Shown in pieces: positions 22,204 to 34,105 of a stretch of DNA of 64,000 nucleotides (its first letter is position 1; each line of letters opens with the position of its first letter). A program made the position numbers and the translations under genes. Source of the DNA: Raphanus sativus (lineage: Eukaryota > Streptophyta > Magnoliopsida > Brassicales > Brassicaceae); the NCBI RefSeq assembly GCF_000801105.2, contig NC_079512.1, positions 3,181,902-3,245,901 on the forward strand. The letters are read 5' to 3'. The notes under the pieces are model-generated. The model saw only the letters and a program-made list of their open reading frames with translations, searched no databases and was not told the DNA's origin.

Positions 22204-22787
22204 CTTCGAATTTATGTGTTTCTTATTCAGAATAGCTGAAGGTGGAAGGATACTAAAACTTGAGTGAGAAGAAGTCGCGTAATGATTTTGATTTGTTTTC
22301 GTGGACATACATTACATGTATTTATAGGTTAAGTGATCTTACCATTGTTCGTTAAATTAAAGGAAAACTTTACTAAACCTGAATAAATCAAAAAGGAAAA
22401 AGTAAGTAATTTCCTTATTTACTTATCAAAAAGGTAAAAAGGTAAAAGAAAAAAAAAGCAAAATTTCCATATTTTAACTAAACCATAACCATAAACTACA
22501 CTCTGATATTTCGGTTAATAATCGAATTCCGAAATATATTGTTTAAAACAATATATTTCTCAGATATCAGATATTTCTCGGAATTTTATATCGGAATTCG
22601 ATTTTCAATTGAGTTGTCACATGGGTTAGCAAGTTTTACATGCCATTCCTTTCTACGATCAATTTCGACTAAACCGGGACATACATGTCGAAAATTTCGA
22701 CTCGGTTAATTCCGGTTCAGCATTCATCAGAGAGACACGTAAGCGTTATTACTTATTACCGCGCGTCACACTTTACACATGTATATC
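22204..22787. other. RING-H2 promoter, copy 2, and distal GTE3 promoter
   Basis: Holds the RING TATA box (22321-22326, complement) and the palindromic cgaattccgaaatatattgt tract. It then joins sequence shared with the GTE3 promoter (from about 22750). Confidence 0.6.
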
Positions 22788-23481
22788 ATTCCCCTTAGGG
22801 CTGGGCGTTCGGGTACCCATTCGGGTTTCGGTTCAGTCCATTCGGATCTCGGGTTTTCGGGGTCAAAGATTTCAGCCCCATTCGGATATTTCTAAATTTC
22901 GGTTCGGGTTCGGTTCGGATCTTTGCGGGTTCGGTTCGGGTTCGGATAACCCATTTAAAATATTTTTAAATTTTCAAAATTCATTATATACTTTAAATTT
23001 TCAAAATCTATAAGAAAGATAATATATTACATATAAATTTTCATAACATATATCTCAAAATACCTTAATTTAACATATAAATTGGTTTTCTTTGAATATT
23101 TGGATAAAGAATCAATAGATATTAACTATTTTGGTGTTTTCAGTATACTTTAGCTATTTTAAACATTTACTTTTGACTATTTGCATATATTTTCCGAGTA
23201 TTTTGGAGAACTTAAAGGTATCTTATATATTTTTAATATTTTTAATATACATTATATATAAAAATAATGTATATATTTAAGTATATAAATTTATTTCGGA
23301 TACATTCGGGTACCCAAAATATTTCGGTTCGGATCGGGTTCGGTTTCGGTTCTTTAAATACCAAAATTTTGAACCCGTTCGGATATTTAATCAATTTCGG
23401 TTCGGGTTCGGTGCTACTTTTTCGGATCGGGTTCGGTTTGGTTTTTCGGGTTCGGATTTTTTACCCAGCCCTAATTCCCCT
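22788..23481. mobile_element. Non-autonomous hAT-type element in the GTE3 promoter
   Basis: The element is 22796-23473 (678 bp) with 8-bp duplications ATTCCCCT at 22788-22795 and 23474-23481. Ends are TAGGGCTGGGC and its complement GCCCAGCCCTA with one mismatch inside. Subterminal regions are dense in GGTTCGG/CGGGTTCGG words, and there is no coding capacity. The matching site in block copy 1 (about 15162) is empty. Similar but decayed GGTTCGG-rich sequences occur at 26680-27085, 48790-49290, 57110-57670, 59200-59830 and 61790-62440. Confidence 0.92.
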
Positions 23482-23729
23482 AGTTTCTCGGGGTCTTTTA
23501 CGCGCGTGGGAGCTAAAGCGCGTGCGTCTTACTCACAATCGCTTCCTAGGGTTAGTTCCGTTGCTGCAATCCAATCACGATCCTAACCTGACCTAACCTA
23601 AACCCCTTTCTGATTACCTCACACCGATCTTCGATTCCTTGCTTTCGAATCCCCAAAATCGCCACCGTGCGTAATAAACCCTAAAAAAACCCTAATTTTC
23701 CCACAATTAGATAAACCGTCAACGAGGCG

Positions 23730-25180
23730 ATGGCGTCTGGTGCTATAGCTCCGAAGGCAAAGCACAAACGGAGCGAAATCAGCAACAAAAGAACGAAACC
23801 CACGACGGCGTCGGCGAGATCGGAGAGGCCGCCGTCGTCGTTTCCGTCGAATCCACTTATGTCGGAAGATAAGATGAAGATAAGTCTGAACTCAATCTCG
23901 AAGCTCGAAGCTCGCAACTTGAAGCGGAAACTAACGTCCGAGCTCGAAAAAGTCAGGACCTTTATCAACCGCCTCGACAAGAAGAAGGGAGGAGGTTGTT
24001 CCGACAAAGGTAAAGCTCAGGTTTTGAAGAGCTGCGGTGGCTTGCTTTCGAAGCTGATGAAGCACAAGTTTGGGTGGATTTTCAATACCCCGGTTGATGC
24101 GGTTAAATCCGGTTTACATGATTACCACACGATTGTTAAGAAGCCTATGGATTTAGGGACGGTTAAGAGTAGGTTGAGTAATAAGTACGAGTCTCCCTTG
24201 GAGTTTGCTGAGGATGTGAGGCTTACTTTTAACAATGCGTTGCTGTATAACCCTGTGGGGCATGAGGTTCATCGTATGGCTGAGTTTTTGTTGAACATGT
24301 TTGAAGAGAAGTGGGCCCCGCTTCAAACACAGTATCAGTCTCTTAATAGTAGTCAACAAGAACGAGCTCCTCCTCCTATAGTGGTTGAGGATAGGACTTT
24401 GGAGAGAGCAGAGTCTATGACAAACGCGGTGGAGCCTGCAGCTCTAACCGTTTCCCCTGAGAAGCGTGAAGAAGAGGATAGGGACTTGACGTTTGAGGAG
24501 AAGCGGAGACTTAGTGAAGACCTTCAGGATTTGCCTTTTGATAAGCTAGAGGAAGTTGTTGAGATTATAAAGAAGAGGACACCGGAACTTGAACAACAAG
24601 ACGATGAGATTGAGTTGGATATTGATAGTCTTGACCTCGAAACGCTTTGGGAGCTTTATAGGTTTGTGACAGGATATAAGGAGAGCTTGAGTAAGAAAAA
24701 GGAAGAGGGTGGATTGGGATCAGAAAGAGAAGGTGAATCTGTTCACGAGAGTGTCCAAGAACCTGTGAGTGCAAGTAACTAATTGTCATTCAGTTCTCTG
24801 CTTTTATCTAGACTCTAATGATATCATGTTTCTTCTTTTGTGTTCACAGAACACTCTAGTAACTGGCCCTGTATCGACGAAAGTTACAGAATCAGGTGAG
24901 ATTTCAGTTCTTAAGTACTAGATTAGTCTCTTTTAGCCTCACTGGAATAACTCTACTTTAATCTTGTTTTTGACATTTTAGGTCATGTGGCATCTCCAGT
25001 TCGTCAAGTAAATGCTGGTGGATCAAGTAGTTCTAGTAGTAGTAGTGGATCAGGCTCTTCTAGTGGTAAATGTTGAAACTTGTCTACTCTTCTTCTCCCT
25101 TATCAGCATTGCGTTTCCAAACCAGTTTACTTACACTCCTCTTTCCTTATGCAGATTCTGACAGTGATACTGGTAACTAA
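23730..25180 (+). CDS. GTE3: GTE3: BET-type bromodomain protein
   Basis: Four exons: 23730-24764, 24850-24895, 24982-25065, 25155-25180, all GT-AG and phase-consistent, 396 residues. A basic N-terminus and coiled coil (about residues 45-85) come first. A bromodomain follows (about 110-200) with the WIFNTPVD start, the PMDLGTV motif and the conserved NP in LLYNPVG (acetyl-lysine-binding region). Next is a NET domain (about 250-315) with the acidic DDEIELDIDSLD motif, then a Ser-rich, Asp-ended tail. Plant GTE proteins are nuclear acetyl-histone readers; Arabidopsis GTE3 also interacts with the SUMO system. Promoter CCCTAA telo-boxes lie at about 23677-23696, and the hAT insertion ends 256 bp upstream of the ATG. 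If the first intron is retained, the protein ends early, after 350 residues. Slightly shorter than the Arabidopsis protein as I recall it. Confidence 0.95.
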
Positions 25181-25616
25181 CCAAGACTGTGAAAGTATTT
25201 AGCATAGGTGGGAGAGCCTTGGTGTTGTCAGTTTCAAACTTGGTGCATCTCTCTCAGTAGCAAACCTAGGTTGCTTTTTTGTTCCAGCGTCCTCCACATC
25301 AGATTGTTTCTGTATTATTAGTGTTCTTGTTAACTGTACATAAAAGTGAACAACATCTCAAGTGTTTTGTTTTGGCCTTGTCATCAATTTGAACAGGCTT
25401 GTTATGTACACTTCTTATTTGTTTTGTCATCTTGGATGTTCTTTTATTCATATCATCATTATTTGAAACAAACTGATAGACAAAAAAGACATGCTACCTA
25501 ATGTAGAAAAGTTCACCAACTGGTGGTTGCAGGAACAAAAGCCATGCTTGTATGTAAAGTTACCCAACATGGATTCAAGACCTCAACAGTCTGTTCCATT
25601 TAGTCTGTTTTAAAAA

Positions 25617-27562
25617 ATGTCGAAACAAACATCTGCAGATTCGCGGATGAATCAATCCATCTTCCAGCTTGTGCTTGTTAGTCTTCTAGTCATAGGATCC
25701 GCGAGATGGATCCTTGATGAACTCAAGAGCAACAAGAGCCGGATATTCAACCTCTATGGCTTCAGACAGAAACCTGCAGTGTTTGTCACCAAAGAGGATC
25801 AGCTTGATGAGAGCTGCAACGTCTTTGAAGGACAATGGGTTTGGGACAACGTCTCGTACCCGCTTTACACCGAGAAGAGCTGTCCTTATTTGGTCAAACA
25901 AACAACGTGTCAACGGAACGGACGGCCTGATTCTTCTTACCAGAACTGGAGATGGCAACCTAGCTCATGTGACTTGCCCAGGTATGAAAGAAAAAAAGAG
26001 GCATGTGTTGATTGAGTAGTGACTTAAACAATCTCTTGTGATGTTTTCAGGTTCGATGCTTTGAAACTTTTGGACGTGTTGAGAGACAAAAGACTGATGT
26101 TCATAGGAGACTCAGTGCAGAGAAGCACGTTCGAGTCAATGATCTGTATGGTACAATCAGTAATACCTGACAACAAGAAGTCTTTCCACAGGGTTCCTCC
26201 TACGAAGATCTTCAGAGCGGAGGAATACAATGTGTCTATTGAGTATTACTGGGCACCTTTCATAGTGGAATCGATTTCAGATCATGCAACTAATCATACA
26301 GTACACAAAAGGTTGGTTAACCTCGACGCCATTGAGAAACATAGCAAGAGCTGGGAAGGTGTTGATGTTCTAGTCTTTGAGAGTTATGTTTGGTGGATGC
26401 ATCAACCTAAGATCAATGCAACGTAAGCTGAATAACGCATAAGCTTTATCAAAGTTGCTTTGCATTTGAGCGCATAGAATGAAAAATTATTTTTGTATCT
26501 ATATATGCAGGTGGGGAGATACTAGTAAAGTCCAAGAGTATAATGTGACGACTGCTTATAGAATAGCGTTGGAAACATGGGCCAAGTGGTTAGAGACGAA
26601 GATCAATCCAGTGAAGCAAAGAGTTTTCTTCACAAGCATGTCTCCAACTCACCTATGGTATGTTCTAGTCCTGCGGTTTCGTGTATTTTCGGTTAGTTTG
26701 GATCGGGTATTTTCGGTTTTGGTTAGTTCGGTTCGACCACAATCCCACCTAAGTAAACCTATAAATTCAGTTCAGTTTTCGGTTAATGTCGGTTTTATTT
26801 TTTTTCTGAAATTAACCTATTTTTCTTGTTTTGGTTAGATTTTAGTACATCTATTTAAACAGCTCAGATGGTTTCGATTAAATTTAGTAAATTCGGTTTT
26901 GATTTATTTTGGTTAATTTCAGATAACTTGTTTGTTTTTTCTCTTTACACACTAAACTAACCAAAAACGGAATCGAAATCGAAATATTTTCGGAAAGCTT
27001 TCCAAACTAAACTGATCTCAAAACTGAAACTGAACCGAGAACTGAAAATTTTGGTTCGGTTCAATTCATACGGGAAGGGCTAGTATGTTCCTTCAAAACT
27101 AAAACAAAAACATAGAAGGTTTCAAAAGCTATACAGATTATAGACGACAGAGCAAACATTTTTCAGTTTCCAAACACATGGAGAATGATTTGGGTGTGTG
27201 AACTTGGCAGGAGCTGGGAGTGGAATCCAGGGAGCGATGGAACCTGTTATAACGAGTTATATCCAATAGACAAACCATCATACTGGGGCACAGGATCAAA
27301 CCAAGACATCATGAAGATAGTTGGTGATGTTCTAAGCAGAGTTGGAGACAAAGCAACGCTCCTGAACATCACGCAGCTATCAGAATACAGGAAAGACGGA
27401 CACACGACTGTGTATGGAGAAAGGAGAGGGAAGCTTTTGACGAAGGAACAGAGAGCTGATCCTAAAAACTATGGAGATTGCATACACTGGTGCTTGCCTG
27501 GAGTTCCTGATACATGGAACGAGATTCTCTATGCATATTTGCTGCGCAGTCATCGAAATTAA
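25617..27562 (+). CDS. TBL31: TBL31-like polysaccharide O-acetyltransferase (TBL/DUF231)
   Basis: Four exons: 25617-25981, 26051-26422, 26511-26657, 27211-27562; 411 residues. An N-terminal signal anchor (about residues 15-31) is followed by a TBL domain ([12 protein letters not shown] start) and then the DUF231/PMR5 domain. It has the catalytic GDS motif (IGDSVQRS, about residue 139) and the C-terminal DxxH motif (DCIHWCLPG, about residue 383). This family acts in the Golgi as wall-polysaccharide O-acetyltransferases; Arabidopsis TBL31 is linked to xylan 3-O-acetylation. Gene order after GTE3 supports TBL31. Intron 3 (26658-27210) is enlarged by a decayed GGTTCGG-rich repeat, yet splice sites and frame are kept: WSWEW is formed across the junction. 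Confidence 0.94.
26680..27085. repeat. Decayed GGTTCGG-rich element in TBL31 intron 3
   Basis: About 400 bp with TTCGGTTAG/GGTTCGG words on the left and complementary CCGAAC-type words on the right, similar in style to the hAT element at 22796. Ends and duplications are no longer clear. Confidence 0.6.
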
Positions 27563-27753
27563 CTTCTGAAGAACATGAAGTTTTTACCATTAATGGTTTT
27601 TTTTAGATAGGATGAAGTTTTGGTTATTCATTGTGAAAAAAGTTTGCATCTCAGAGCAGATTAGCTCGTTTATGTTTTTAATAAAGCAAAAGGAAACTCA
27701 CTATTATACAAAGGCTTGGTTTAAACTAGTACAAAATGATGTGAGCATGACTC

Positions 27754-29157
27754 TCACAATAGCTCCCATTGGGAATCTTCTGATTCAAGTACCTGTGAGC
27801 TTTTGGAGTCTATGGCTTCTTTGACCAGATCAGAACCCATATCTGCATCTCCAAACCAAATTGCAAGCTGCTCATACTCCTTCTCTCTTATTCTTTTTGT
27901 AGCTAAAGCATCCAAGATCTTTCTCTGATTGTGATAAAAAAAGGTAAAAGTTAGGCAATGAGAGATAAGTAAATGCTTCCTTTTGAGGTAATGCTAAGTT
28001 TTTCAGAAGAAGGATGATGGAAGCCAAATTAAAACCAGTCAGAATGAACTGCAATAGGTTCAGGTTTATCACAACAGACATATTATCTACGAGAAAGTAA
28101 GTAACCACCTTTACCGATCTGAGCTTCTTGGTCCTGACATGGAGTGCATAGAGTGCATTGTCGTCAACACAGGAGGGCTCTTCTCGAAATGATAATGCTT
28201 TGGTATCCAGTGGAGCAGCATCAAATTTGCCATTAATCACATCATCTGAATCATCTACAGAAATTAAAAAAAAAAAAAAGAGTTGCACATGAAACAATAG
28301 CATAACCAGAACTGAGTAAAGGGTAAGTGAAGCACTAACCCTCCTCATTAGAGTATCTCATGTCTGCCACATTATCTTGAACAGACGCATCTGAACTCTT
28401 TGTTTCGGTTTGATTTAGATTTGAATCATCTATAGAGATCCCAAGCGTATCTGGATCATCATTACGTTCTATTACAGTCCCAAAACTTTCTCCCGAGCTT
28501 TGAGTAGTAGACTGAGATTCTGTGGAAACATAATCTCTGAACGATTCAACCTTAACTTCTTCTACATTTCCCACTTTATTAGCAGAAAATTTCTGAGGAG
28601 TTAAAGTGTTACTGATCTGAGACTCCTCATCGCCATGTCTAGTAGCTGATGTGAGATTACCAGCACAGTACTCTTGAATCAATGAAGCTCCAGAGAGTGT
28701 TTCTCCATCAGACGACGAGGAAGAGGAGGAGGAGACTGACAAATCCTCCTTCAATATATCCTCTTCAACTTGTAAATCCTCAACCCCTACATATCCTGAA
28801 ACGTCAAAGTTCTGATGCGATGGTGGATCAGAAGGACTGTCACACCTCGGTAAACCGAGCCGGTCATGGTGTTGCTGCAAATCAGAAGAAGGGTCCTCTC
28901 CGGACTCATCTGGATCAAATCTTACAGATTCCCATCCAGAAGGATCACCTGAATTTAAACAAAGAGTGCTCTGTCCAAATATAAGAAACAATCACTCATT
29001 ATTACTCTTTAACATCATTTTCATTAGACTGAACCGAATTTGACAACAATAAACAATGGAATCTCAGAGAAGAGAGTACCTGTGAAGTGAAAGTGTCCAC
29101 CTCCACAAGTATAGTTTCAAGCTTGTTGTAGATTTTACCAAACCATGCTGGACCCAT
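27754..29157 (-). CDS. Conserved serine/acid-rich plant protein (At1g73130-like)
   Basis: Four exons read on the minus strand: 29157-29080, 28970-28340, 28254-28115, 27924-27754; 339 residues, all junctions GT-AG and in phase. The N-terminus MGPAWFGKIYNKLE is compact and amphipathic. Most of the protein is low-complexity, acidic and Ser/Thr/Gln-rich (including an eight-Ser run), and the C-terminus is helical (KRIREKEYEQLA). No catalytic domain was recognised. Position between TBL31 and the next gene suggests the Arabidopsis neighbour At1g73130, annotated as mucin-like as far as I recall. A non-coding first exon probably lies near 29530-29580 (splice donor after ttactttctcaag on the minus strand). 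It is transcribed divergently from the LEA-like gene. Confidence 0.8.
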
Positions 29158-29639
29158 TGTTTTACACTACAAAACTATGCAGTAACAGCAACAAAAACAC
29201 ACAAAAAGGTACAAACTTTGGTTAGGAAACAACATCATCCCAATAAGGAAAGACGATCAAACAACAACAAAAGGAGAATTCCCAACTTAGAAACAACTCA
29301 AAAACAGTAATTTAGCAATTTTTTCCTCGGAGAAGAAGAGTAAATAAGTAAAAACTCTCTCGAGTTTAGTGATCAAAGCATGAAGATCTCTGATACAGAG
29401 AAACTCAAAGACGCATCGAGTTACATAAAAAAGGAAACTTTTGGATGAACAGAGCGGAAAGAGACAAACCCTAAACTCCAAAGTAAAACATAGATTGAGA
29501 AAAAAATAAGGAAAGAGATGAAGAATTTACCTTGAGAAAGTAACGAGGAGACGACTACAACATAGCTTATTATTATGATCAAACGAGTAAAAACTTGAAC
29601 AGAATCATCATTATCATCACACAACAATTATATAAAATC

Positions 29640-30113
29640 TTTATTATATAATATTAAGATTTTTAAGGGTGGGTTTAAGATTTTTTTTTTTCGTTTTATA
29701 TTTATTATTTAACCAAGTGGATATTTATTCGGGCCATAAATGGGCTATGCATGGGCTAACGCTTCTCTTGAGTGTTGTTAATGGGTTTAGATTATAAGAA
29801 AAGCATAACTTAATGTGCTTGTTATGTGTATGCTTACGTATATGTGTTTAGAGGAAGGATACAGAATTAGAAGAAGTGGATGATGCCACGTGGAGGAGAT
29901 GGCCAAAGAGAGGCATGGGTCTGGCCATAATCTACATCGGTAGAAGTGAGTATGGATTCTACCCCACTCCAATATTGTTTTATTTTTATGTATGCATAAG
30001 TTCCATTCACATTTGATGATGATGCGTGTATATATAAATGCAACTGATCTCACAACACAGACACACATTATATTCTATACTTTTAACAATATCCGACTAT
30101 TATCATACACATT
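29640..30113 (+). promoter_or_regulatory. Promoter and 5' leader of the LEA-like gene, cut off by CACTA insertion
   Basis: GCCACGTGG (G-box/ABRE core ACGTG) is at 29885-29893 and a TATA box (TATATATAAAT) at 30028-30038, so transcription should start near 30060. Leader sequence follows to 30113, where the CACTA element begins. The rest of the leader resumes at 38073, only 30 bp before the ATG. The ABRE fits an ABA/stress-regulated LEA-type gene. Confidence 0.75.
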
Positions 30114-30129
30114 CAATACAAGAAAACAC

Positions 30130-30470
30130 GCAGATTCTGAGGGAAATACCGAGGGAAAATGAGTTCCTCGGAAATTTCGGACAAAATATCGAGGAAATAC
30201 CGAGGAAACCAAGAAATAGGGTTTCCTCGAAATTTCCTCACTATTTTTTGAGGAAATTTCGAGGAACACCAACTTCCTCTGTAATTTTCGAGGGGATACC
30301 GAGGAAACCAGGGTCGTCGGAAAAAATCGACGGATATTTCTAATATTTCGACGACATCTTGTAGCCGTTAGAGAGCCGTTGGGAAAGCCGTTGGGGGATT
30401 TAAACAATTTCGAGGAAATTTCGAGGAAATGTCTGTTTCCCTCGAAATTTCCTCGATATTTCCTCAGTAT
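30130..30470. repeat. Left subterminal repeat array of CACTA element
   Basis: Many copies of GAGGAAATTTCGAGG-like words in both orientations, giving strong local fold-back potential. Confidence 0.85.
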
Positions 30471-30575
30471 GCCGGGAGGATTTCATCTATAAACACAGCC
30501 ACCCCTCTTCCTCTTCATTCACTCCATTTCTTTTCTTCTTCTCTCCTAGTCTCACGAATTTGATTCCAAAAAAAC

Positions 30576-33500
30576 ATGTCTTCTTCAAATTATTTTCGTT
30601 CTTGGATGGATCGACCTCATTTGGATCCGGACACGAGATTGCTTACGGAAGAATACAATCAAGGTATAATCGAGTTCATGAGGGTAGCTCGCAAACAACC
30701 GGAAGCAGAAACAGGTAAGTTAAGATGTCCTTGCTCTAATTGTAAAAATAGAAAAGTTATTAAAGAGTGGGATGTTTGGACTCATCTATTATTGAGTGGG
30801 TTTACACGAAGTTACAAAATTTGGTATCATCATGGGGAAACTGATTATGAACTTGGTAGTACTAGCGAACCTCAGCCGGCGGTTAGATTAGAAGAACCAA
30901 TTAGGGCGGATGTAGATTATGGTGTAGGTACTGAGCAGATGATAAATGATCATTTTAGAAGGGAAGATTTACCCAATGCAGAAGCTAGGAGATTTTATGA
31001 AATGTTGGATGCTGGAAAGCAACCATTGTACGAAGGTTGCAGAGATGGTCATTCAGCTTTATCATCTGCTATGAGACTGATGGGCATTAAAACAGATTAT
31101 AACTTGGCTGAAGACTGTGTGGATGCGATAGCTAATTTTGTTAAAGGTATTCTACCTGAGGATAATGTAGCTCCAGGTTCATACTACGAGGTTCAAAAAC
31201 TCGTAGCTGGGGTTGGTTTATCTTATCAGGTAATAGATGTATGCCGCGATAACTGCATGATTTATTGGAGGGTGGATGATCAGCGGACTACATGCAAATT
31301 TTGTGGGAAGCCTCGTTATAAAGATACTAGTGGAAGAGTTCCAGTGCCATATAAAAGGATGTGGTATTTGCCTTTGACGGAAAGGTTGCAGAGGTTGTAT
31401 CTTTCAGAATGCACAGCGCAACGAATGAGATGGCATGCGGAGCACTCAACAGATGGTGAGATTAGACATCCTTCAGATGCAAAAGTGTGGAAACATTTCC
31501 AATCAAAGTATCCCGACTTTGCGTATGAGAGAAGAAATGTCTACCTTGGATTATGTACTGATGGTTTCAGCCCGTATGGGAAGAGTGGAAGACAATATTC
31601 TCTATGGCCAGTCATTGTTACACCATACAACTTACCCCCAAACTTGTGCTTGCGACGAGAGTTTTTGTTTCTCTCCATTCTCGTTCCCGGACCAGAGCAT
31701 CCTAAGAGATCACTTGATGTGTTTCTTCAGCCACTAATATATGAGTTGCAACAACTATGGGCTCAAGGTGCTGAAACATACGATATTTCGTGTAAAGAAA
31801 ACTTTCAAATGCGGGCAGTACTAATGTGGACAATAAGTGATTTTCCAGCATATGGTATGTTATCTGGATGGACAACGCATGGAAGGCTATCATGTCCATA
31901 TTGTCAAAATAACACTGATGCTTTCCAACTAAAACACGGAAGGAAAATGTGTTGGTTTGACTGTCACAGGAGATTCCTACCACCTGATCATCCATATCGT
32001 AGGAGTAGGAATTTGTTTACTAAGAACAAGAAGGTGTTTGACAGTCCACCTGCGGAAATTAGTGGGAAAAGTTTGAAGACACAACTAAGAGATTTTGGTG
32101 CAGAAAGGACGCCAGACATCGGTGGACATGCGCGTTTTCCGGTAGATGCTGTTGGAAACCTACATAACTGGCACAAAAAAGTATATTCTGGGATCTGCCA
32201 TACTGGGAGGATCATTTGCTAAAGCATAATTTAGATGTCATGCATATTGAGAAGAACTTTTTTGACAACCTCATGAACACGATCCTTAACGTTCAAGGTA
32301 AAACAAAGGATAATTTGAAGTCAAGACTGGATTTAGGTGATATATGTGATCGTTCAGAACTTCATGTTGATGGGAATGGTAGGGCTCCTTTTCCCATATA
32401 CCGACTTGATGCAGAGGGAAAAAATGCGTTCTTCGATTGGATTTCAAACGATGTGGAGTTTCCAGACGGTTATGCATCTAATTTGCGTAACTGTATCGAC
32501 AGAAAGGAAGGAAAGTTTATTGGTTTAAAAAGTCACGATTGTCATGTGTTGATGCAGCGCTTACTTCCGTTTGCTTTCAAGGAACTATTACCACGAAATG
32601 TTCATGAAGCAATAGCAGGGATAAGTGCTTTCTTCCGCGATTTATGCGCCAGATCATTGACTCTTGAAGGTATTGAAAATCTGAAGACTAACATAGCCGT
32701 GATTCAGTGCAACCTTGAGAAGATATTTCCTCCCTCATTTTTTGATGTTATGGAGCATCTTGTTATTCACCTGGCAAGAGAATTGGAACTTGGTGGTCCT
32801 GTGCAGTATAGATGGATGTATCTGTATGAGCGGTATATGTTTCATTTGAAGAAGATGGTGAAAAATCTAAGTAGGGTGGAAGGTTCTATAGTCGCACAGA
32901 TGATCAATAAAGAAATTTCAAACTTTGCTGAGTACTACTTTCCAGCAGAAGTTCAGACCAAAAACAGAAGACCTGCACGGCATGATGATAGAGGCGAACG
33001 GGCAACATACCATGTTACGGTTCCTGACATTTTCACAGATGTTGGACGACTTAGCGGAAAATCAAAGGACCGTCGACTTACTGAGCAGGAGCGCAGTCAT
33101 TTGGAAACATATTTGCTCACCAACTGCGAAGATGTTCTTCAATATGAGAGGTAAGTTTATTATCTTACAAAATTTTATTTTAACAAATTAACATTTATAT
33201 CTTAATTAATTACATTTTTTGTCTTCACAGGATTTTCATGGCAGAAAAGCGGTTCGAATATAGATACGCTACAGAGGCAGAACTAGAAGAAATGAAGCAA
33301 AAAGAATTTGCTGGATGGATGTTTACTTATGTGAGTGCCTTAAACAAATTAAAAAATCATTTATCACATATTTATAGAAATTAAAAAAATATTTATCACA
33401 TATTTATACTCATATATATGTGCTATTAATAGGTGTTTGCTGGTTTGGCCAGAGGTGAAACATTTGACGATTGGATACGCGAAATGGTGGTTGGACCAAA

Positions 33501-34105
33501 CTATGTTGTGAAGTCATATCCGAGATTTTGTACTCGAGGATATGCATTCACAACTGAAAAGACGAAACGTTCGCGTACGACCTATGATGCTGGCGTTTGT
33601 TCTGCATCGGGAGATGATGTATACTACGGACACATACATGAGATTTTGGAAATCAAGTATTTAGGCCTGCTTGGATTGCGCTGTACTGTTTTCTATTGTG
33701 ATTGGCACGACATCACTCCAGATCAAGGTGTGAGAACAGATGCATTTGGTGTTACATCAGTTAATTCGAGACGAAAGCTGCAATATTATGATCCTTTCAT
33801 TCTTGCTTCTCAGGCCGATCAGGTAAGTTATTGGTCATCATCTGTAATAATTTAAACTTGTACTAAAAAATTTTAAAATGTTACAGGTTTGTTATATCAA
33901 GTACCCCCGGATAAGGAACAGAGATGATCCATGGGTTACTGTTACCAGACTCAACCCGAGAGGCCGAGTTCAGGGGAGTTCTGAGCTGGAAGACCCACTA
34001 CAACCAATCACATCCAGTAACTTAAGTGCAGAAGAAGATGTAGCAGGAGTTGGCCTTGTAGTAGATTTCACCGACTTCGCAGAGGAAGCCGTCGTTCACG
34101 CATAG
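30576..34105 (+). pseudogene. CACTA TNP2-type transposase, frameshifted
   Basis: Exons by eye: 30576-33150, 33231-33330, 33433-33822, 33887-34105. The N-terminus (MSSSNYFRSWMDRPH) carries the transposase-associated CPCSNC zinc motif at about 30727-30745. Then come the Tnp2 core (CTDGFSPYG, VLMWTISDFPAYGMLSGW, LKHNLDVMHIEKN), a DUF4218-like part (MQRLLPFAFKELLP) and a DUF4216-like C-terminal part (YYGHIHEILEI ... VFYCDWHD). Reading breaks in a run of six A at about 32175-32180: the upstream frame ends at 32222, and the family motif HNLDVMHIEKN continues in the next frame. An in-frame TAG at 34103-34105 also precedes 25 more acidic codons to 34182. So the enzyme is probably non-functional here. 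In En/Spm elements this protein cuts the transposon ends. Confidence 0.92.

Larger units (their letters stand above)
15931..24094. repeat. Tandem block copy 2 (CLE - RING-H2 - GTE3)
   Basis: Same order and orientation as 9553-15726. It continues without a break into the full GTE3 gene, so this is the copy with the ancestral right edge. Private insertions are a Helitron (17668-20328), a local re-duplication (20329-21164) and an hAT-type element (22796-23473). Confidence 0.92.

Noticed and set aside
22204..22308. Longer N-terminus for the RING-H2 copy 2
   Set aside because: Upstream of the likely transcription start set by the TATA box, and frame not conserved in copy 1.
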